From Cronobacter malonaticus LMG 23826 (GTDB lineage Bacteria > Pseudomonadota > Gammaproteobacteria > Enterobacterales > Enterobacteriaceae), in contig NZ_CP013940.1 of assembly GCF_001277215.2 (NCBI RefSeq), positions 2,046,001-2,110,000 of the forward strand: a stretch of DNA of 64,000 bases. Direction: 5' to 3'. The notes below the pieces were generated by a model. That model had not been told where the DNA came from and ran no database searches. It saw only the letters and a list, made by a program, of their open reading frames with translations. Below are positions 49,609-59,099 of the stretch, piece by piece (the stretch's first letter is position 1; the number at the start of each line of letters is the position of its first letter). Position numbers and translations under genes: made by a program.

Positions 49609-51097
49609 ATGAAACGACTGTCCCGTAAGCTTCTCTCACTTTCTGTGGCGCTTTCTTTACTCGCTCCGCTCAGTCAGGCCAGTTCGCTGACGATTGCGCA
49701 GCCCACTTCCGCTACTGCCATGGACCCAGGCTTCCTGAAAGAAGCCGCGACCCTGGTGGATAACGTTTTCGATACTCTGGTGCTGCGCGACGCGCAGATG
49801 CAACTGAAACCCGGCCTCGCCACCCACTGGGAAGCCATTAACGACACCACATGGCAGTTCGATTTACGTAAGGATGTCAAATTTACCAACGGCGAGCCAG
49901 TCAATGCCGCGGCGGTGAAATTTTCCATCGACCGTATTCTCGACCCGGCCAACCACGCCCCCACCATTTCTTATATTCGTACGATTAAATCGGTAGAGGT
50001 CACCGGCGACTATCAGGTGCGTATTCACACTAACGGCCCCGATCCGCTCCTGCCCACGCGCATGAGTCGTTATCCGGCCTATATCGTGCCGCCTGGTTAT
50101 GTAAGTAAAGTCGGTGCTGCGGAATTTGCACGAAAACCTGTCGGAAGTGGCGCTTATATCGTCAAAACTTTCATCCCCGACGAACGCGTTGTGATGGAGG
50201 CCAACCCGAACTACTGGCGCGGCAAGCCGTCAATCGATGAAGTGACCTGGCGACCAATCCCGGAAGCGACCGCGCGCATTACGGCGCTGCTGACCGGCGA
50301 GGCGCAGCTGGTGGAAGGCGTTCCGGCGGATCTCGCACCGCTGGTGAAAAGCAAACCCGGCGTGAAGCTTGAGCAGGTGAAAGGCGGCGGGCTGACGATT
50401 TATCTCGGCATTAAAAACAGCGAGCCGCCGCTGAACGACGTGCGGGTGCGCGCTGTCGCTGGCGCTGAACCGCGACGCCTATACGCAGTCGCTGCTGCAC
50501 GGCTTCGGCACGCCGACCGGCACGCTGGCAGGCCCGAAAGACTACGGTTATAAAGCCATCGCCGCACCGAAACAGGACCGCGAAAAAGCCAAAGCGTTGC
50601 TGAAAGAAGCAGGCTTCCCTCAGGGATTTACCGTGAAACTTCAGGCGCCGCGCCGTTATATCGCCAGCGCTGACGTGGGCCAGGCGATTGTGGCCGATCT
50701 CGCCGCCATCGGCGTGAAGGCGCAGCTCGAAGTGCCGGAGTGGTCGGTCTATACCCAACAGGTGGCGTCCGGCAAACAGGCCCCGCTCTATATGCTGGGC
50801 TGGGGCTCCACCCAGACGCTGGACGCCGACGCCGCGCTCTACCCGGTACTGCACGGCGGCGAGCCATACTCAACAGTGAGCGACCCGGCGCTGGATAAGC
50901 TCTTAAACGAGAGCCGCGCCACGGTGGATGCCGCGAAGCGTAAAGCACTGCTGGAGCAGATCCAGGAGCGCGTCGCCACGGAACAGCCGCTGATCCCGCT
51001 CTACCGCGAAGATGCCATTTACGCCTCCAGTGACAACGTCACGTTTAAAGGCCGTGAAGACGCCCGTGTGTCGTTGTTCGATATGAGGGTGAAATGA
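49609..51097 (+). pseudogene. peptide-type ABC transporter binding protein, frameshifted
   Basis: An SBP5-family (DppA/OppA/GsiB-like) periplasmic binding protein. The signal peptide ends S-Q-A-S, and A-T-A-M-D-P-G-F-L, F-D-L-R-K-D-V-K-F and N-P-N-Y-W-R-G-K-P-S are family marks. The first frame runs only to 50553. Around 50448-50455 the sequence leaves L-N-D-V-R-V-R, where R-Q-A-L-S-L-A-L-N-R-D is expected, and the remainder (L-S-L-A-L-N-R-D onward to D-M-R-V-K) continues in the +1 frame to 51097. This fits a net loss of five bases. The rest of both halves looks intact, so the change is recent or a sequencing error. Confidence 0.85.
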
Positions 51098-51939
51098 TCT
51101 TCCCTGGCCGTTACGCATCCCGTTCACGTCGCCGTCCCCTGCCGGGGGACGGCCTTCTCGGCGGCGCGCTGCTGGCTGTCCTTATTCTGGCAGCGCTCCT
51201 CTCTCCCTGGCTCCCGTTACCCGATCCGCTGCAAAGCGATCTCGCCGCGGTCTTTCAGGCTCCCGGCCCGCAGCACTGGCTGGGCGCCGATCAGCTGGGC
51301 CGCGACGTGCTCGCGCGTATTCTCGCGGGGGCCCGTCTTTCACTGTTCGTGGTGATTATCGCCGCGCTCATCGCCGCCACGATGGGCACCCTGATGGGCA
51401 TGGTGGCCGGTTACTTCGGCGGCTGGGTTGATGCGCTCATCATGCGGCTTATCGACATTCAGCTGGCGGTGCCGTTTATCCTGCTGATCCTGCTGGTGAT
51501 GGCGCTGTTCGGCACATCGCTTACCAACATCATTGTGATTATGGGCGTGACCAGCTGGGCGATTTACGCCCGCGTGGCGCGCGCCAGAACGCTGGAAATC
51601 CGCGAGCTGGAGTATATTGAAGCCGCGCGAACCATGGGCTTTTCGCACCTGCGCATTATGCTGCGCCATATTTTACCGGCACTCGCGACGCCGCTGCTGG
51701 TGCTGCTGACGCTCGATATTCCGCGTCTGATTGTGCTGGAGGCCTCCGTCGGCTTTCTCGGCATGGGCATCCAGCCGCCAACGCCGACGCTTGGCAATCT
51801 CATTGGCGAAGGCCGCGCCTATATGCTGCTCGCGCCGTGGCTGGTGGTCTGGCCCGGCTGCGCCATCGCGATGCTGGTGGTGGGCTGTAATCTGCTCGGC
51901 GACTACTGGCTGCGCACCACGCAGGCGAGGGTCGAATAA
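51094..51939 (+). CDS. peptide-type ABC transporter permease, DppC/GsiD-like
   Basis: A 281-residue inner-membrane permease with about six helices. H-W-L-G-A-D-Q-L-G-R-D-V-L-A-R and the EAA loop E-A-A-R-T-M-G-F-S are DppC-type signatures. It overlaps the binding-protein stop (ATGA) and the next permease start. Having the DppC-type gene before the DppB-type gene is the reverse of the usual dpp/opp order. Confidence 0.93.
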   Translation: MIFPGRYASRSRRRPLPGDGLLGGALLAVLILAALLSPWLPLPDPLQSDLAAVFQAPGPQHWLGADQLGRDVLARILAGARLSLFVVIIAALIAATMGTLMGMVAGYFGGWVDALIMRLIDIQLAVPFILLILLVMALFGTSLTNIIVIMGVTSWAIYARVARARTLEIRELEYIEAARTMGFSHLRIMLRHILPALATPLLVLLTLDIPRLIVLEASVGFLGMGIQPPTPTLGNLIGEGRAYMLLAPWLVVWPGCAIAMLVVGCNLLGDYWLRTTQARVE

Positions 51940-52853
51940 TGGCGCGCTATCTGATTTCCCGCTTTTTCCAGGCGCTGCTGGTGATGTTCGGCGTCTCGCT
52001 GTTGATTTTCTTCAGCCTGCATCTGACGGGCGATCCGGCGGCCGTCATGATGCCGCCGGGGGCGACCACGCAGGAGATTGCCGATTTTCGTCACGCGATG
52101 GGCTTTGACAGGCCGCTCCTGACCCAGTACGCCGACTACGCGGGACACCTGCTGCGCGGCGATCTGGGGGATTCCCTGCGCTTTGGCCAGCCTGTCACAA
52201 CGCTGATTGCCGAACGACTACCCGCCACCGCGCTGCTGGCGCTGACGGCGCTCGCCTGGAGCACGCTCGCGGGGCTGGCGCTCGGGCTGGTGAGCGCGCT
52301 GTGGCGCGACACCATCTGGGACCTGCTGGCGCGTCTGGTGGCCTTCAGCGGCCAGGCGGTGCCGGTGTTCTGGCTGGGGCTGCTGATGATTTTATTCTTC
52401 AGCCTCCAGCTGCGCCTGCTGCCCTCCGGCGGCTACGGTGAGCCGTTACAGCTCATCATGCCCGCTGTCTGTCTTGGCGCATACTACATGAGCGCGATGG
52501 CGCGTCTGGTGCGCGCCAGCCTGATTGACGTGCTGGATCAGGATTACATCCGCACCGCGCGCGCCAAAGGGCTTAGTGCATGGCGGGTGCTGGTGCGTCA
52601 CGGGCTTCGCAACGCGCTGATCCCTGTCGTGACCGTACAGGGCATTTCGCTCGCCGCGCTGCTTGGCGGCGCGCTGGTGACAGAGATTATTTTCGCCTGG
52701 CCGGGCATTGGCCGCCTGGCGGTGCAGGCTATTCAGAACCGCGATTTTCCGCTGGTGCAGGGCGTGGTATTGCTCGCCGCACTGACGTTCGTGGTGGTGA
52801 ACCTGCTGATTGATTTGCTTTACCTGGTACTGAATCCAAGGATACGTTTATGA
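51939..52853 (+). CDS. peptide-type ABC transporter permease, DppB/GsiC-like
   Basis: A 304-residue permease with six helices. L-I-F-F-S-L-H-L-T-G-D-P near the N-terminus, R-T-A-R-A-K-G-L-S in the EAA loop and E-I-I-F-A-W-P-G-I-G-R-L are DppB-type signatures. It is fused by 1- and 4-base overlaps to its neighbours, so the operon is translationally coupled. Confidence 0.93.
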   Translation: MARYLISRFFQALLVMFGVSLLIFFSLHLTGDPAAVMMPPGATTQEIADFRHAMGFDRPLLTQYADYAGHLLRGDLGDSLRFGQPVTTLIAERLPATALLALTALAWSTLAGLALGLVSALWRDTIWDLLARLVAFSGQAVPVFWLGLLMILFFSLQLRLLPSGGYGEPLQLIMPAVCLGAYYMSAMARLVRASLIDVLDQDYIRTARAKGLSAWRVLVRHGLRNALIPVVTVQGISLAALLGGALVTEIIFAWPGIGRLAVQAIQNRDFPLVQGVVLLAALTFVVVNLLIDLLYLVLNPRIRL

Positions 52854-54196
52854 CCGTTCAGCCGCATGCCAGCCTGGATGCGACCCTGGAGCTGCTCTCT
52901 TCTCTTACCGCCTGGCAAAGCGTGGCGGACCAGCCGGATGAGCAGCGATCTCTCGCCGCCTGGCTCGAAGCCTGGCTTATCGACGCACTTGACGCCGAGG
53001 TGATATTGCCAGTGGCGCAACAGCCTGGCGACAGCCCACCGCTGGTGCATGTCCGCGTGGACATCGGCGCGCCCGACACGCTGGTGCTCTACAACATGTA
53101 TGACGTCATGCCCGCCGATGCTGAGGGCTGGCAGGTTGACCCGTTCACCGGCGGCATTCGCCGCTGGGCCGATAAGGGCGATGTGTTTATTTCGCGCGGC
53201 GCGGAGAACAACAAAGGCCCGCTCGCCGGCATGCTCACCGTGGTGCGCGATCTGTGGGAGAGCGGCAGGCTCACCACCAATCTTGAGATCCTGCTGGAGG
53301 GTGAAGAAGAGTGCGGCAGCGGCACGCTCCGGCGCTATCTCGCCCGCACGCCGTGCCCGGTCTCGCCCGCGCTCGCCGTGCTGTTCCCGTCGCTGTGCGA
53401 ATATGGCGGCGGCGCGCCGCGGCTTTATCTTGGCTTTACCGGCATGACCGCAGGGCGTCTGCGCGTCGCGGGCGGCGACTGGGGCGGCCCGCAGGCCGCC
53501 ATTCATGCGAGCAACGCGGCGTGGATAGCCAACCCCGCGTGGCGGCTCGTGCAGGCGCTCGCCGCCATCGCGCCCGCCGGGCGCAACGGCGTGCTGGAAA
53601 CGCTGCCGCTGGATGACGCCGCGCTGAGTATCCTTGACGAGCTGGCTCCGCAGTTCAGCATTGCCGATGAACTGACGATGCGCAAAAGCCAGCGGCTGAC
53701 GATTTCAGGCGACACCCGCGAGGCGCTGGCGTTTTTACTCGGCAGCGCGGTGCTGAACTTAAGTGAGATCCGCACCACGCCGCTGCCGGGCCGCGGCATT
53801 ATTCCTCCGCTCGCCTGCGCCGAATTCGCGCTGCGCACGCCGCCGGATAGTTCACCGGAGATTTTGCTGGACGCCATGCGCGCGTCGCTCTCTCATCAGG
53901 AGATAACAGGCGTGCAGCTGATTGTTGATGACAGCTACCCCGGCAGGCGCTTTTCGGCTGACGATGCGGGCGTAATGGAGCTGCTTAACTGCTACCACCA
54001 GCAGCAGGCGCGCCCGCAGATCTGGCCCTGGGCGCCCGGCTGCGCGCCAGCTTACGCCTTCGCGCCGGTGGCGCCCGCGTTTCTTATCGGCGGGCTGGGG
54101 TATGGCGGCAACGCGCACGGCGTGAACGAGTTTGTCACCCTGCGCGGGCTTACGCGCTATACCCGGTCGCTGCGCGACTGGCTGCTCTCATTCTGA
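52850..54196 (+). CDS. M20 family hydrolase-like protein with altered metal site
   Basis: A 448-residue protein of the M20 peptidase/deacylase family. The catalytic and lid domains are recognisable: W-x-V-D-P-F, E-G-E-E-E-C-G-S and near the end N-A-H-G-V-N-E. The usual first zinc ligand in G-H-x-D is Met83 (N-M-Y-D), and the bridging Asp in D-D-K-G is Asn120 (E-N-N-K-G). E152/153 and the late His remain. It may be a divergent subfamily with another metal site, or a non-hydrolytic protein. Its place behind peptide-type permeases suggests it processes the imported compound. Confidence 0.8.
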   Translation: MTVQPHASLDATLELLSSLTAWQSVADQPDEQRSLAAWLEAWLIDALDAEVILPVAQQPGDSPPLVHVRVDIGAPDTLVLYNMYDVMPADAEGWQVDPFTGGIRRWADKGDVFISRGAENNKGPLAGMLTVVRDLWESGRLTTNLEILLEGEEECGSGTLRRYLARTPCPVSPALAVLFPSLCEYGGGAPRLYLGFTGMTAGRLRVAGGDWGGPQAAIHASNAAWIANPAWRLVQALAAIAPAGRNGVLETLPLDDAALSILDELAPQFSIADELTMRKSQRLTISGDTREALAFLLGSAVLNLSEIRTTPLPGRGIIPPLACAEFALRTPPDSSPEILLDAMRASLSHQEITGVQLIVDDSYPGRRFSADDAGVMELLNCYHQQQARPQIWPWAPGCAPAYAFAPVAPAFLIGGLGYGGNAHGVNEFVTLRGLTRYTRSLRDWLLSF

Positions 54197-54214
54197 CGGA
54201 TTCAGGAGATAACC

Positions 54215-55192
54215 ATGCGATTTCTCACCGGCCAGCAGGTGGCGGCACTCGGCGGGCTTGACCCGCACGCGGCGCTGCAGGATGTCACCGACGCGACGCT
54301 GCTGATGGCGGCAGGCGATGCCGTGATGCCCGCCGAAACGCACGTGCCGCTCGATACCGCGCCCGGTAAGGTTTACGCCCTGCCCGCGCGCGTTGGCGGG
54401 CGGTTCAACGCCACCGGCGTGAAGTGGACGGCGCACCGCCCGCAGCCGCAGGACAATCTTCCGATGGCGCTTACGGTGACGCTCATCAATCGCGCCGACA
54501 GCGGCGTGCCGGTGGGCCTGGTGGAAAGCGGCGGCCTGACGGCGGTGCGCACCGCCGCGGTGTCGGCGCTCGCCCTGCGCCACGCCGCGCCGCGCGAGGT
54601 GAAACGCGTCCTGTTGCTCGGCGCGGGCGTACAGGCGCGCGCGCACTTGGAGATGTTACGCGCGCACTTTCCGGCGCTCTCGTGTTTAGGGTTGTGGAAC
54701 CGCACGCCCGCGCGGCTTGAGGAAATATCCGCCGCGACGCTGCCGTTTCCGTGTGAAATCTACCGCGATCTTCGTGAGGCGCAGAAACAGCCGTGGGATG
54801 CCGTCATCACCTGCACCGGCGCGCAGCAGCCGTTTCTCGGCCCGGAATGGTGCCAGCCGGGGCGGCTTATCATGCAGATTGGCTATCACGAAGTGAGTTT
54901 TGCGGCGATTAAACTCGCTACCCGGGTGGTGGTGGACGCCTGGGGAGAATTTCGCCACACCAGCGCCAAAAGCCTGTTTCAGATGTATCGCGCGGGCGAA
55001 TTTGCCGATGACGGCTGGGCGGCGGATCTCGCCGCGCTCTTAACCGGCGCGTGGCACCCGATGCCGGACGACTGCGTTTACTTTTCGTCGTTCGGGCTGA
55101 ACGTGTTTGATATCGCGCTCGCCGCCCGCGTGTTGCAGCGCGCGGAGCAGGAGAACACCGGCACCGCGCTGCCGCTCTTTGGCGTTTCTTAA
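54215..55192 (+). CDS. ornithine cyclodeaminase/mu-crystallin family protein
   Basis: A 325-residue NAD(P)-dependent enzyme. The cofactor-binding motif L-L-G-A-G-V-Q-A-R-A-H (about 135-145) and the substrate-domain V-G-L-V-E-S-G-G-L-T-A-V-R-T-A-A match the family, which includes ornithine cyclodeaminase, alanine dehydrogenase and imine reductases. Specificity is not decidable by eye. It follows the M20-like gene by 18 bases, and its stop overlaps the convergent ATPase gene. With the M20-like protein it suggests degradation of an imported amino-acid conjugate or opine (inference). Confidence 0.9.
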   Translation: MRFLTGQQVAALGGLDPHAALQDVTDATLLMAAGDAVMPAETHVPLDTAPGKVYALPARVGGRFNATGVKWTAHRPQPQDNLPMALTVTLINRADSGVPVGLVESGGLTAVRTAAVSALALRHAAPREVKRVLLLGAGVQARAHLEMLRAHFPALSCLGLWNRTPARLEEISAATLPFPCEIYRDLREAQKQPWDAVITCTGAQQPFLGPEWCQPGRLIMQIGYHEVSFAAIKLATRVVVDAWGEFRHTSAKSLFQMYRAGEFADDGWAADLAALLTGAWHPMPDDCVYFSSFGLNVFDIALAARVLQRAEQENTGTALPLFGVS

Positions 55193-56802
55193 GCGCTTTC
55201 GCGCAGGCGCAGCGCCTGATGAATATCCGGCGCGCTGTCGATAAGCCGCCGGGTATACGCATGGGCAGGCGTTTGCAGCACCTGGCGCGTCGGCCCCTCT
55301 TCCACCACGTTCCCGAGATAGAGCACCAGCACGCGGTCGCAGAGCTGGCGCACCGCCTGGAGATCGTGGCTGATAAACAGCACCGACAGCCCAAGCTTGT
55401 CGCGAAGCTCCGCCAGCAGGCGCAGGATCTGGCCTCTCACCGGCAAATCGAGCGCCGCCACCGCTTCATCCGCCACCAGCAGTTCCGGCTCCAGCGCCAG
55501 CGCGCGGGCGATGGCGATTCGCTGGCGCTGGCCGCCGGAGAACGCCGCCGGACGCCGCTGCGCCCATTCAGGCTTTAGCCCCACCAGCGTCATCAGTTCG
55601 CTCACCCGTTCGGCAATCGCCGCGCCGTGGCGCAGGCCGTGCACCCGCAGCGGCTCGGCAAGCTGATCGCCGACACTCATGCGCGGATCGAGACTCGCAT
55701 AAGGATCCTGAAAAATCATCTGCGCGCGGCGGCGCACGCGTTTTTGCTCTGCGCGGCTCGCCTGCGCCATCTCGATGCCATCAAAGAAGATAGCCCCGCT
55801 GTCTGCCTCGATAAGCCCGATAGCGGCGCGCCCGAGCGTCGTTTTGCCGGAGCCGGAATCGCCGATAAGCCCGACGATTTCGCCGCGCGCCACGCTAAAG
55901 GTAGTCGGGTGCAATACACGCTGACGCTCCGGGGGCATAAACGGCAGCCGCGCGCGGCGCGCAAAGCTTTTTACGATGTCCGTCACCTGTAACAGCGGCG
56001 TTTCATCGCGCGCCACCACACGCGCCGGCGGCTCCTGCGGCGTGGAGGCCGCAATCAGCCGTCGCGTCCAGTCGGCCTGAGGCGAGGTAAAGAGCGGCTC
56101 CACCGGCCCCTGTTCGACGATTTCGCCGCCGTTCATTACGCAGGCGCGGTCGGCATAGCGCGCCACCACGCTGAGATCGTGCGTCACCAGCAGCACGCCC
56201 ATGCCCATCTCCTGCTGGAGTTCTTTCAGCAGGCCGAGGATTTGCGCCTGGAGCGTAACGTCCAGCGCCGTGGTGGGTTCATCGGCAATCAGCAGATCCG
56301 GTTTGCCGCTGATAGCGCTCGCTATCATCACGCGCTGGCGCATCCCGCCGGAGAGCTGGTGAATATACTGCCGCGCACGCTTCTCCGGCTCGCCGATGCC
56401 GACATGGCCCAGCAGCGCCACCGCCTCCCGCGAGGCCGCTTTCCAGCCCAGCCCGCGATGACGCACCAGCACTTCAGCTATCTGCTCGCCCACTTTCAGC
56501 ACCGGGTTCATGCTGCTCATTGGCTCCTGGAAAATCATGGCGATGTGGCGACCGCGCAGGCCCGCCGGGTATGGCGCATCGGGGAGAATGGGCGTGGTAT
56601 CGTCAAAGCAGATCTCGCCGCCGCTCTGCCATACGCCGCGCGGCAAAAGGCCGGTGACGGCAAGGGAAGTGAGCGTTTTACCGCAGCCGGATTCTCCAAC
56701 CAGCGCGACCATTTCGCGGCGTTCGACAGTCAGGCTGACATCACGCAACAGGGTCGCCTGGCGACTTTGCAGGCTGAGATGAGAGAGGGTTAACAGCGGC
56801 AC
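55189..56802 (-). CDS. fused ABC ATPase for peptide-type transporter (GsiA/YejF-like)
   Basis: A 537-residue protein with two ATPase domains. The first has Walker A G-E-S-G-C-G-K-T, signature L-S-G-G-M and D-E-P-T-T-A-L-D. The second has G-D-S-G-S-G-K-T, signature F-S-G-G-Q and D-E-A-V-A-A-L-D, where Ala replaces the usual Pro after Asp-Glu. It supplies both ATP sites for the DppBC-type permeases. It is convergent with them, unlike most such operons, so its expression is set by its own promoter in 56803-56877. Confidence 0.93.
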   Translation of the reverse strand: MPLLTLSHLSLQSRQATLLRDVSLTVERREMVALVGESGCGKTLTSLAVTGLLPRGVWQSGGEICFDDTTPILPDAPYPAGLRGRHIAMIFQEPMSSMNPVLKVGEQIAEVLVRHRGLGWKAASREAVALLGHVGIGEPEKRARQYIHQLSGGMRQRVMIASAISGKPDLLIADEPTTALDVTLQAQILGLLKELQQEMGMGVLLVTHDLSVVARYADRACVMNGGEIVEQGPVEPLFTSPQADWTRRLIAASTPQEPPARVVARDETPLLQVTDIVKSFARRARLPFMPPERQRVLHPTTFSVARGEIVGLIGDSGSGKTTLGRAAIGLIEADSGAIFFDGIEMAQASRAEQKRVRRRAQMIFQDPYASLDPRMSVGDQLAEPLRVHGLRHGAAIAERVSELMTLVGLKPEWAQRRPAAFSGGQRQRIAIARALALEPELLVADEAVAALDLPVRGQILRLLAELRDKLGLSVLFISHDLQAVRQLCDRVLVLYLGNVVEEGPTRQVLQTPAHAYTRRLIDSAPDIHQALRLRESA

Positions 56803-56877
56803 AGGCGGCTCCCGACAACAGGCTTTGGTCGAGCATATCGGCAGCCGCCGTGGTTAACAAGTTGTTATTTAGCTGGT

Positions 56878-57918
56878 TTATGCATCGTCCTGGCCGACGC
56901 GGATGACCAGCTTGCCAAAGTTTTTCCCTTCCAGCAGGCCGATAAACGCCTCCGGCGCGTTCTCAAGGCCCTCCACGATGTGCTCGCGGTAGTGGATCCG
57001 CCCTTCGGAAACCCACTGGCCCATTTCGCGCTGGAACTCTTCGATGCGGTGACCATAATCCTGGTTGATGATAAAGCCCTGCATACGGATGCGTTTTTTC
57101 AGAAGCGTGCCCATCAGCAGCGACAGGCGATCCGGGCCAGGCGGCAGGTCGGTGGCGTTATAGCCGGAGACCAGACCGCAAAGCGGTACACGCGCGCCGG
57201 TATTGAGCAGCGGCATGACGGCATCGAAAACTTTACCGCCGACGTTTTCGTAGTACACATCAATGCCCTGCGGGCAGGCGGCGGCGAGTTTCTCAGCGAA
57301 ATCCGGCGCGCGATGATCGATACACTCGTCAAAACCCAGGTGTTCCACCGCGTAACGGCACTTCTCTTCGCCGCCCGCCACGCCGACCACGCGACAGCCT
57401 TTGATTTTGCCTATCTGCCCGACGCTTGCGCCGACCGGGCCGGTCGCGGCGGCGACCACCAGCGTTTCACCCGCTTTCGGCGCGCCGATATCCAGCAGGC
57501 CCATATAGGCGGTAAATCCTGGCATGCCCAGCACGCCGAGGAACCACGACGGATGCTCGGGCGATTTTCCAAGCGGCGTCAGCTGTTTCGGATCGCAGAT
57601 CGCGTAATCCTGCCAGCCGCTGTAGCCGACCACCCAGTCGCCGGGGTGGAAATCCGGATGACTCGATTTTTCCACCACGCCAACGGTGCCGCCGACCATG
57701 ACTTCACCGATTTGCACAGGGGGCGAATAGGACGGCTCATCGCTCATGCGCCCGCGCATATACGGGTCGAGCGAGAGATAAACTGTGCGCACCAGCACCT
57801 GGCCTTCGCCCGGCTCGGCGACGGTATCTTCTTCAAGGCGAAAATTCTCCGCCACCGGTTTGCCATGCGGACGGGAGGCCAGCACCCAGCGGCGATTACG
57901 GGACGATGATTGAGTCAT
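56878..57918 (-). CDS. curA: NADPH-dependent curcumin/dihydrocurcumin reductase CurA
   Basis: A 346-residue zinc-free medium-chain reductase that reduces alpha,beta-unsaturated ketones such as curcumin. N-R-R-W-V-L-A-S-R-P-H-G, L-S-L-D-P-Y-M-R-G-R-M-S-D-E-P-S and Y-E-N-V-G-G-K-V-F-D-A-V match E. coli CurA (YncB) closely. Cofactor site A-A-A-T-G-P-V-G-A. GGAGA lies upstream. In E. coli curA sits next to mcbR and yncD; here a cupin regulator gene replaces mcbR. Confidence 0.95.
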   Translation of the reverse strand: MTQSSSRNRRWVLASRPHGKPVAENFRLEEDTVAEPGEGQVLVRTVYLSLDPYMRGRMSDEPSYSPPVQIGEVMVGGTVGVVEKSSHPDFHPGDWVVGYSGWQDYAICDPKQLTPLGKSPEHPSWFLGVLGMPGFTAYMGLLDIGAPKAGETLVVAAATGPVGASVGQIGKIKGCRVVGVAGGEEKCRYAVEHLGFDECIDHRAPDFAEKLAAACPQGIDVYYENVGGKVFDAVMPLLNTGARVPLCGLVSGYNATDLPPGPDRLSLLMGTLLKKRIRMQGFIINQDYGHRIEEFQREMGQWVSEGRIHYREHIVEGLENAPEAFIGLLEGKNFGKLVIRVGQDDA

Positions 57919-57966
57919 GATGTTCTCCTTGTTTTCAGGGCGTCCAGAAAGCGTAGTGCATTCACG

Positions 57967-58542
57967 TCAACTGGCGACGTTATTCAGACGCACAATCAGA
58001 TAGATGCACGGCGCGTCGCTCTGGTTGATAAAATGGCATTCGTTCGGCGGGCCGAGTTCGAGGCAGTCGCCCTCACGCATCTGGTGGCGGATATTGCCTT
58101 CCTGAAACACCAGTTCGCCCTGCTGCACCCAGATAAGCTGGCGGGCAAAGGCGTAAGCCGAGGCTGGCATCGGGATGTCGCTGCCGGCGGGCAGTTCCAC
58201 CTGAACCATATCCAGCGGCAGATCAGATTTCGGCGAGACATGGCGGCGCAGATAGTGGCTCTGCGGATCGCGCCACACTGGCTGATCGGCGAAGCGCAGC
58301 AACCGCCCTTCGTTCATCTCCGCGCGGGCGATAAGCGTGGACATGCTCAGACCCAGCGCGCCGGAGAGCCGCCCTAACAGCGTCGCCGTCGGGCTACTTT
58401 CGCCGCGCTCAATTTTGTGGATCATGGCGCGGGAAACCCCGGCGCGCTCGGCGAGTTCGCTCAGCGACCAGCCGCGGGTTTCGCGCTCGACGCGAATGCG
58501 CTCACCAATCCGTTGATTTAATGTGTCGATTATATTATTCAT
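57967..58542 (-). CDS. XRE-cupin transcriptional regulator
   Basis: A 191-residue regulator with a helix-turn-helix (about 10-65: W-S-L-S-E-L-A-E-R-A-G-V-S-R-A-M-I-H-K-I-E) and a C-terminal cupin (about 105-187: V-Q-Q-G-E-L-V-F, E-G-D-C-L-E-L-G-P-P-N-E). It is divergent from mnaT by 38 bp and lies 48 bp upstream of curA on the same strand, so it may control either. The ligand is unknown. Confidence 0.9.
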   Translation of the reverse strand: MNNIIDTLNQRIGERIRVERETRGWSLSELAERAGVSRAMIHKIERGESSPTATLLGRLSGALGLSMSTLIARAEMNEGRLLRFADQPVWRDPQSHYLRRHVSPKSDLPLDMVQVELPAGSDIPMPASAYAFARQLIWVQQGELVFQEGNIRHQMREGDCLELGPPNECHFINQSDAPCIYLIVRLNNVAS

Positions 58543-58580
58543 AACGTAACATTATAGTGAACGACTGCCGGGGTTCAACC

Positions 58581-59099
58581 ATGCTGATTCGCCATGCCAC
58601 TGCGGACGACTGCGCCGCTATCGCTGAGATTTATAACTATGCGGTGTTGCATACCGCCGCCATCTGGAATGACGCCACGGTCGATACCGAAAACCGCCTC
58701 GCCTGGTTTTATCAGCGTGGCAACGCGGGCTACCCGGTGCTGGTGGCGGTTGAAGGCGATGTGGTCGTCGGCTACGCCTCGTTCGGGGACTGGCGCGCGT
58801 TTGACGGCTTTCGCCATACCGTTGAGCACTCGGTCTATGTGCACCCGGAGCACCACGGCAAAGGCATCGGCAAGGCGCTGATGACGCGGCTGATTGTCGA
58901 GGCGCGGGCTATCGGCAAGCATGTGATGGTGGCGGGCATCGAATCGCGCAACGCCGCCTCTATCGCGCTGCATGAAAAGCTCGGCTTTACCATCACCGCG
59001 CAGATGCCGCAGGTAGGCACCAAATTTGGTCGCTGGCTGGATCTGACGTTTATGCAATTGCAGCTTGATAATCGCACTGAACCGGACGCCATCGGATGA
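58581..59099 (+). CDS. mnaT: L-amino acid N-acetyltransferase MnaT
   Basis: A 172-residue GNAT acetyltransferase. H-A-T-A-D-D-C-A-A-I-A-E-I-Y-N, the acetyl-CoA loop H-H-G-K-G-I-G-K-A and T-K-F-G-R-W-L-D-L-T-F-M-Q-L-Q match E. coli MnaT (YncA), which acetylates methionine and phosphinothricin-like compounds. The ATG at 58581 gives exactly the E. coli length; a GTG eight codons upstream is unlikely. Its stop overlaps the ydcZ start. Confidence 0.95.
   Translation: MLIRHATADDCAAIAEIYNYAVLHTAAIWNDATVDTENRLAWFYQRGNAGYPVLVAVEGDVVVGYASFGDWRAFDGFRHTVEHSVYVHPEHHGKGIGKALMTRLIVEARAIGKHVMVAGIESRNAASIALHEKLGFTITAQMPQVGTKFGRWLDLTFMQLQLDNRTEPDAIG

Noticed and set aside
58557..58580. Upstream GTG start for mnaT
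   Set aside because: The ATG at 58581 gives exactly the length of E. coli MnaT.
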